DNA of 45,592 nt from Welwitschia mirabilis (lineage: Eukaryota > Gnetophyta > Gnetopsida > Welwitschiales), in the NCBI GenBank assembly GCA_051453625.1, contig JBOZIK010000001.1:41801335-41846926 (forward strand). Reading direction: 5' to 3'. Within the stretch, counting starts at the first letter, position 1. Every line of letters starts with the position of its first letter. A model generated the notes under the pieces. That model made no database searches, was not told the DNA's origin, and saw only the letters and a program-made list of their open reading frames with translations. The position numbers and the translations under genes were made by a program. Positions 42,480-45,592 of this stretch are shown one piece after another.

Positions 42480-42862
42480 TCTTTTAAGGTGTTTATTGGA
42501 TAAAATGCCACAAAATGGCTTTTGAGGCATTTATAAAAATGAACACCTCAAAATGGATTGAAGGCCTTTATTTAAAAATTGCTCAAAAGGTCTTAGGATG
42601 CATTTCTTTAGAGAAATGCCTCAAAAGTCCTATTAAGGCATTTCTTCAAAATAATGCCTCAAAAGCCTTTTATGCCACTTCTTAAAATAGTGCCTCAAAA
42701 GGCCTTTTAAGGCATTTTTATTAAGATGCCTCAGAAACTCCTTAAAAGGCAAGGTTTTTTAAAGCTTTTTGTGAAGAAATGCCTTAAAAACTTTGAAGGT
42801 TTTTTTTAAAGACCTTTTAAGGCATTTTTAAAATGCCTTAAAAGCCTATATTTATTATAGTA
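42480..42862 (-). repeat. Right CACTA-like terminus and subterminal repeats
   Basis: About a dozen AATGCC(T/A)(C/T)AAAA and (A/G)AGGCATTT words alternate every 15-40 bases, some as hairpins (AAGGCATTTTTAAAATGCCTT at 42,818-42,838). The end is GCCTATATTTATTATAGTA; an ideal CACTA end would close in TAGTG. Same repeat words as the left end at 30,801-30,960. Confidence 0.65.
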
Positions 42863-43096
42863 ATAGCTATAGTAACTATGATAGTAACTTGCTAAAGCAA
42901 TCCTACTAAAGCAACTCTAATATAATAACATGCTAGAATAACTTGGTATCATTCAAGGTGTTATCTTGATTGTTGTCCTGGATGTCATCTAGATGATCAG
43001 ATGGATGACAGCTACAGTAACTACTACAATAACTTGCTATAGTAACCCTACTAAAGTAACTTTGCTAGAGTAATTTTGCTATAATAACTTGCTATA
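42860..43096. repeat. 12-14-bp minisatellite, unit TAACTTGCTATAG
   Basis: Units such as TAACTTGCTAAAG, CAATCCTACTAAAG, TAACTTGCTATAG, TAACCCTACTAAAG, TAACTTTGCTAGAG and TAATTTTGCTATAA fill 42,860-42,925 and 43,014-43,096. Between them lies a palindromic stretch with TCATCTAGATGA (42,985-42,996). It abuts the right CACTA-like terminus. Confidence 0.75.
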
Positions 43097-45592
43097 GATG
43101 ATGAATTTTTTCATTCAAATCATTTCTAGCCATCATCTATTTATTTAAGATTAACTTATTAGATTTTAAAGCATTAGAAATAACTTTAAAAGCATTCAAA
43201 TTAATGTAAATGGTATCATTTTCCATTATTGTCTCCTCGTATGGATGTTAGAAGTCTATCATAAGTACCTTGAATGGAACATGTCTCAAAAATAATCCAT
43301 AAATGATTAGAAATGTTAGAAACTATTATTTCTTAATTATCATGAAGGTTAGAATACTTTTATTATTAAATGATTAAAAACCTATTCAAATAAATCTAAA
43401 ACATACTTTAAAAATGATGTTAAATATTGTTAATTTAACTCACAACATAGTTCCTTACTAAATATTTGTTAGCCTTTAACAAAGAAAGTAGAGATGAATA
43501 GAATAAGCCAAATTGGAAAAAGGATGAAACATAACACTTAAGCATAAATGATCTTACATTATCAAATATAGAGTGCATATCAAAAAGATATTTCAATTAA
43601 ACATCATGAGAAATATATGCATTAAATTTAGAATCATGGTTTTAGTTCTATAAAAAACATATTTCTAATAAACATATTTGTTTTAATAAAGCCAATCTTT
43701 TGATGATTCTAAAGATTCCACCCGTATGAAGTAGATAAAATTATCATGAACTTTAAGTAAGTTTAAATGTGATGATTAGAAGGAATAAGATAAAAGTTTT
43801 GAGGGATGTAAAATAAAAATTAAAAGCCAAGAAGGCAAAAAACACATCAAAATAAAATTAAAAAGGAAAATAAAATAAACAAAAATAAGCTAAGGCATTA
43901 TGAAAACAAACACTAAACTATCTAGATCGTAAATTCTATCCTCTCAAAACCTAATACTTTATTTGAAAGAATAGAAAATGTAAATATTTTTTAAAATATC
44001 AAATTTATTTCTCTAATTCTTTGATCCTATTCTAAATAAAGAAACTATAATTAACAACTTTGAAATTATCTAACTTAATAAATAGACATAAACACATTGT
44101 ATTAGAACATACTCTACTTAAATTTTATTACTTATTAATAGTCTCTCATTTTATATTAAAGATACATGATTCTTGATCAATAAAACGTTATAGTTTTTTA
44201 TGAATAGAATAAATGAAAATGATAATGTATTAATTAAAATTGACATATCATAGCTATAATCTCAAGCATCAATTTAAAATATGTCTACAAATTAATAATA
44301 CTTAATAATGTAATAATCATAACACTCTTTAAAGTGTACTTATTTTTACCTTGAGTTCCTCCCATTACAGAGTGTTCATTTTTAAACCATTGATCTTTCT
44401 TTTATCACAAGCGATAGGATCCATTAGACAAGACATAGGTCATTAAGTAACTTTGCTCCTAGTGTGGTAATCCCTAAAATTGTTTAGAAGTAATTATCAA
44501 AGTTCATTTATAATATAAATTGATATTTCATTTTTATTTAAAACTTATTTTTATTTTCCTTTTTCTCTTTCTATATATATATATATTCCACAAATATGAA
44601 AAGATACTTATGCATTATCAAACTACTAATAACTTGTAGCCTTAATAAGAATGAAGTTGATAAGGAGACAAAACATATAATATAAACAAACTAATTAAGC
44701 ATATTTTCCTCTTCTAGAATGAGAGTTCATAGGAATTTAAATGTCTTTCAATTGGCTAAAATCTAATTAATCATTTATATACTATAAAAACCTAGAATAA
44801 TTATACATACTATATGATTAAAAACTTAAAGTCAGGTTAATAGATGTTGGAAAAAAGAAACTATCTAAAAAATTACATTCACATAAGCATAAGTAATGGA
44901 CATATCTTCAAGAAAAGAGGCTTCACTATATTAATTACTATAAGTAGAATGTAGTTTCTTTACTTTACATTTGTCCCTATGCCAAAAAAAAAAAAAAGTT
45001 TAAAATATAGTTATTACATTATACTTGTTCAAAAAAATAAGGATCAAACCATATAGAAACCAATTGATAGACAATGAAAGGTATATGATCATTTTTGAAT
45101 AGAAGAAATTATTGGCAACAAAAATATAATGATAAAAACTTGATAGAAAAAAATTTATAATCTAAATAAGAGATGAATAATTGATAAATTTCATTCAAAC
45201 ATGGTCTCTTATTAAATTGATGAAAAATATAATTATCATTTCATGATTCATTGATGGCACTACTCAAAGAATAGATCCAACAAATATTAGAAGGCTTCTT
45301 AGGATGATTGATTAGGGTATATTTGATAAGACTAAGAAGTTCCATAAGATTCAACTTAAAACATGGATTCTCATCAATAAGATTAGGCCTTCCCTAATTT
45401 AATACTCTAAGGAATCCTAAATCACATTTTTCAAAATTAGGAGGTAATGTGGCATTATGGGTATAAGAAAGAATTGCATTTTGATTTTCACTAGGAAGCA
45501 TGAGTGAAAGAGATGGAGAAATATTTTTAATTGGATTAGACTCTTCAAGTTTAATTACTTTATGAGATGTAAGAAGTCTATCCCTTATTTGG
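43097..45592. other. No recognisable gene; AT-rich
   Basis: Very AT-rich, with a short (TA)n at 44,573-44,585 and stop-dense frames. On the minus strand, 45,592-45,250 gives coding-like text in one frame (LLTSHKVIKLEESNPIKNIS, then LMLPSENQNAILSYTHNATL), with few stops. It is unassigned and may be the end of a decayed transposon ORF that continues outside the window. Confidence 0.35.

Larger units (their letters stand above)
30801..42862 (+). mobile_element. Candidate gene-capturing CACTA (Pack-CACTA) transposon
   Basis: The left end is CACTATAAGAAATAGAATG, close to the CACTACAAGAAA end of plant En/Spm (CACTA) transposons. The right end, read inward on the minus strand, is TACTATAATAAATATAGGC: 12 of the first 14 bases agree with the left end. 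Both ends have subterminal AATGCCTTAA / TTAAGGCATTT repeats in both orientations, typical of transposase-binding arrays of this superfamily. The flanking 3-mers are CTA (left) and ATA (right); a perfect 3-bp duplication would be expected. The interior carries pieces of three or more host genes and no recognised transposase, so it would be non-autonomous. An alternative is that the two ends belong to different elements. Confidence 0.55.

Overview
This is AT-rich nuclear DNA of a flowering plant, probably a woody dicot; the species cannot be fixed from the sequence. The reasons are plant Ty1/copia and Ty3/gypsy signatures, pieces of plant-specific nuclear genes (PMI1-like, DEAH11/12-like, PCNT115-type aldo-keto reductase), and plastid-derived inserts. 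Seven N gaps show it is a draft scaffold. I found no intact host gene, tRNA gene or complete rRNA gene; all recognisable coding sequence is transposon-derived or a broken gene fragment.

Layout. 1-13.9 kb holds layered LTR-retrotransposon debris: a minus-strand Sirevirus-like gag with primer-binding site and LTR (0.2-2.2 kb), an isolated PBS at 5.27 kb, an LTR-like stretch with GACGTC repeats (5.4-6.9 kb), and an LTR/PBS of Athila/Tat-type gypsy character (about 7.5-8.5 kb). 13,919-18,544 is one whole but decayed Ty1/copia element on the minus strand, with both LTRs, PBS, polypurine tract, and gag, protease, integrase, RT and RNase H remnants. 21.3-24.8 kb is the 3' end of a minus-strand Sirevirus-like element (LTR, env-like ORF, RNase H). 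26.6-27.0 kb has two plastid-derived fragments, rpl22 and 23S rRNA. 27.0-30.8 kb is a second minus-strand Sirevirus-like pol/gag.

The most interesting part is 30,801-42,862. It starts with a CACTA-type terminus, ends with a matching degenerate inverted terminus, and both ends carry subterminal AAGGCATT/AATGCCTT repeats. Between them lie pieces of at least three unrelated host genes, all on the plus strand: a PMI1-like gene, a DEAH11/DEAH12-type helicase-IBR gene (middle part only), and an aldo-keto reductase whose exon is fused in frame to the DEAH piece. I read this as a gene-capturing CACTA transposon (Pack-type), now degenerate. The pairing of the two ends is inference: the 3-bp flanks match only 2 of 3, and the sequence beyond the right end is not the missing part of the retroelement interrupted at the left end.

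Three N gaps have nearly identical sequence on both sides. In two of them, collapsing the duplicate restores continuous protein homology, so they are probably assembly artefacts rather than missing sequence. 43.1-45.6 kb is AT-rich and unassigned.
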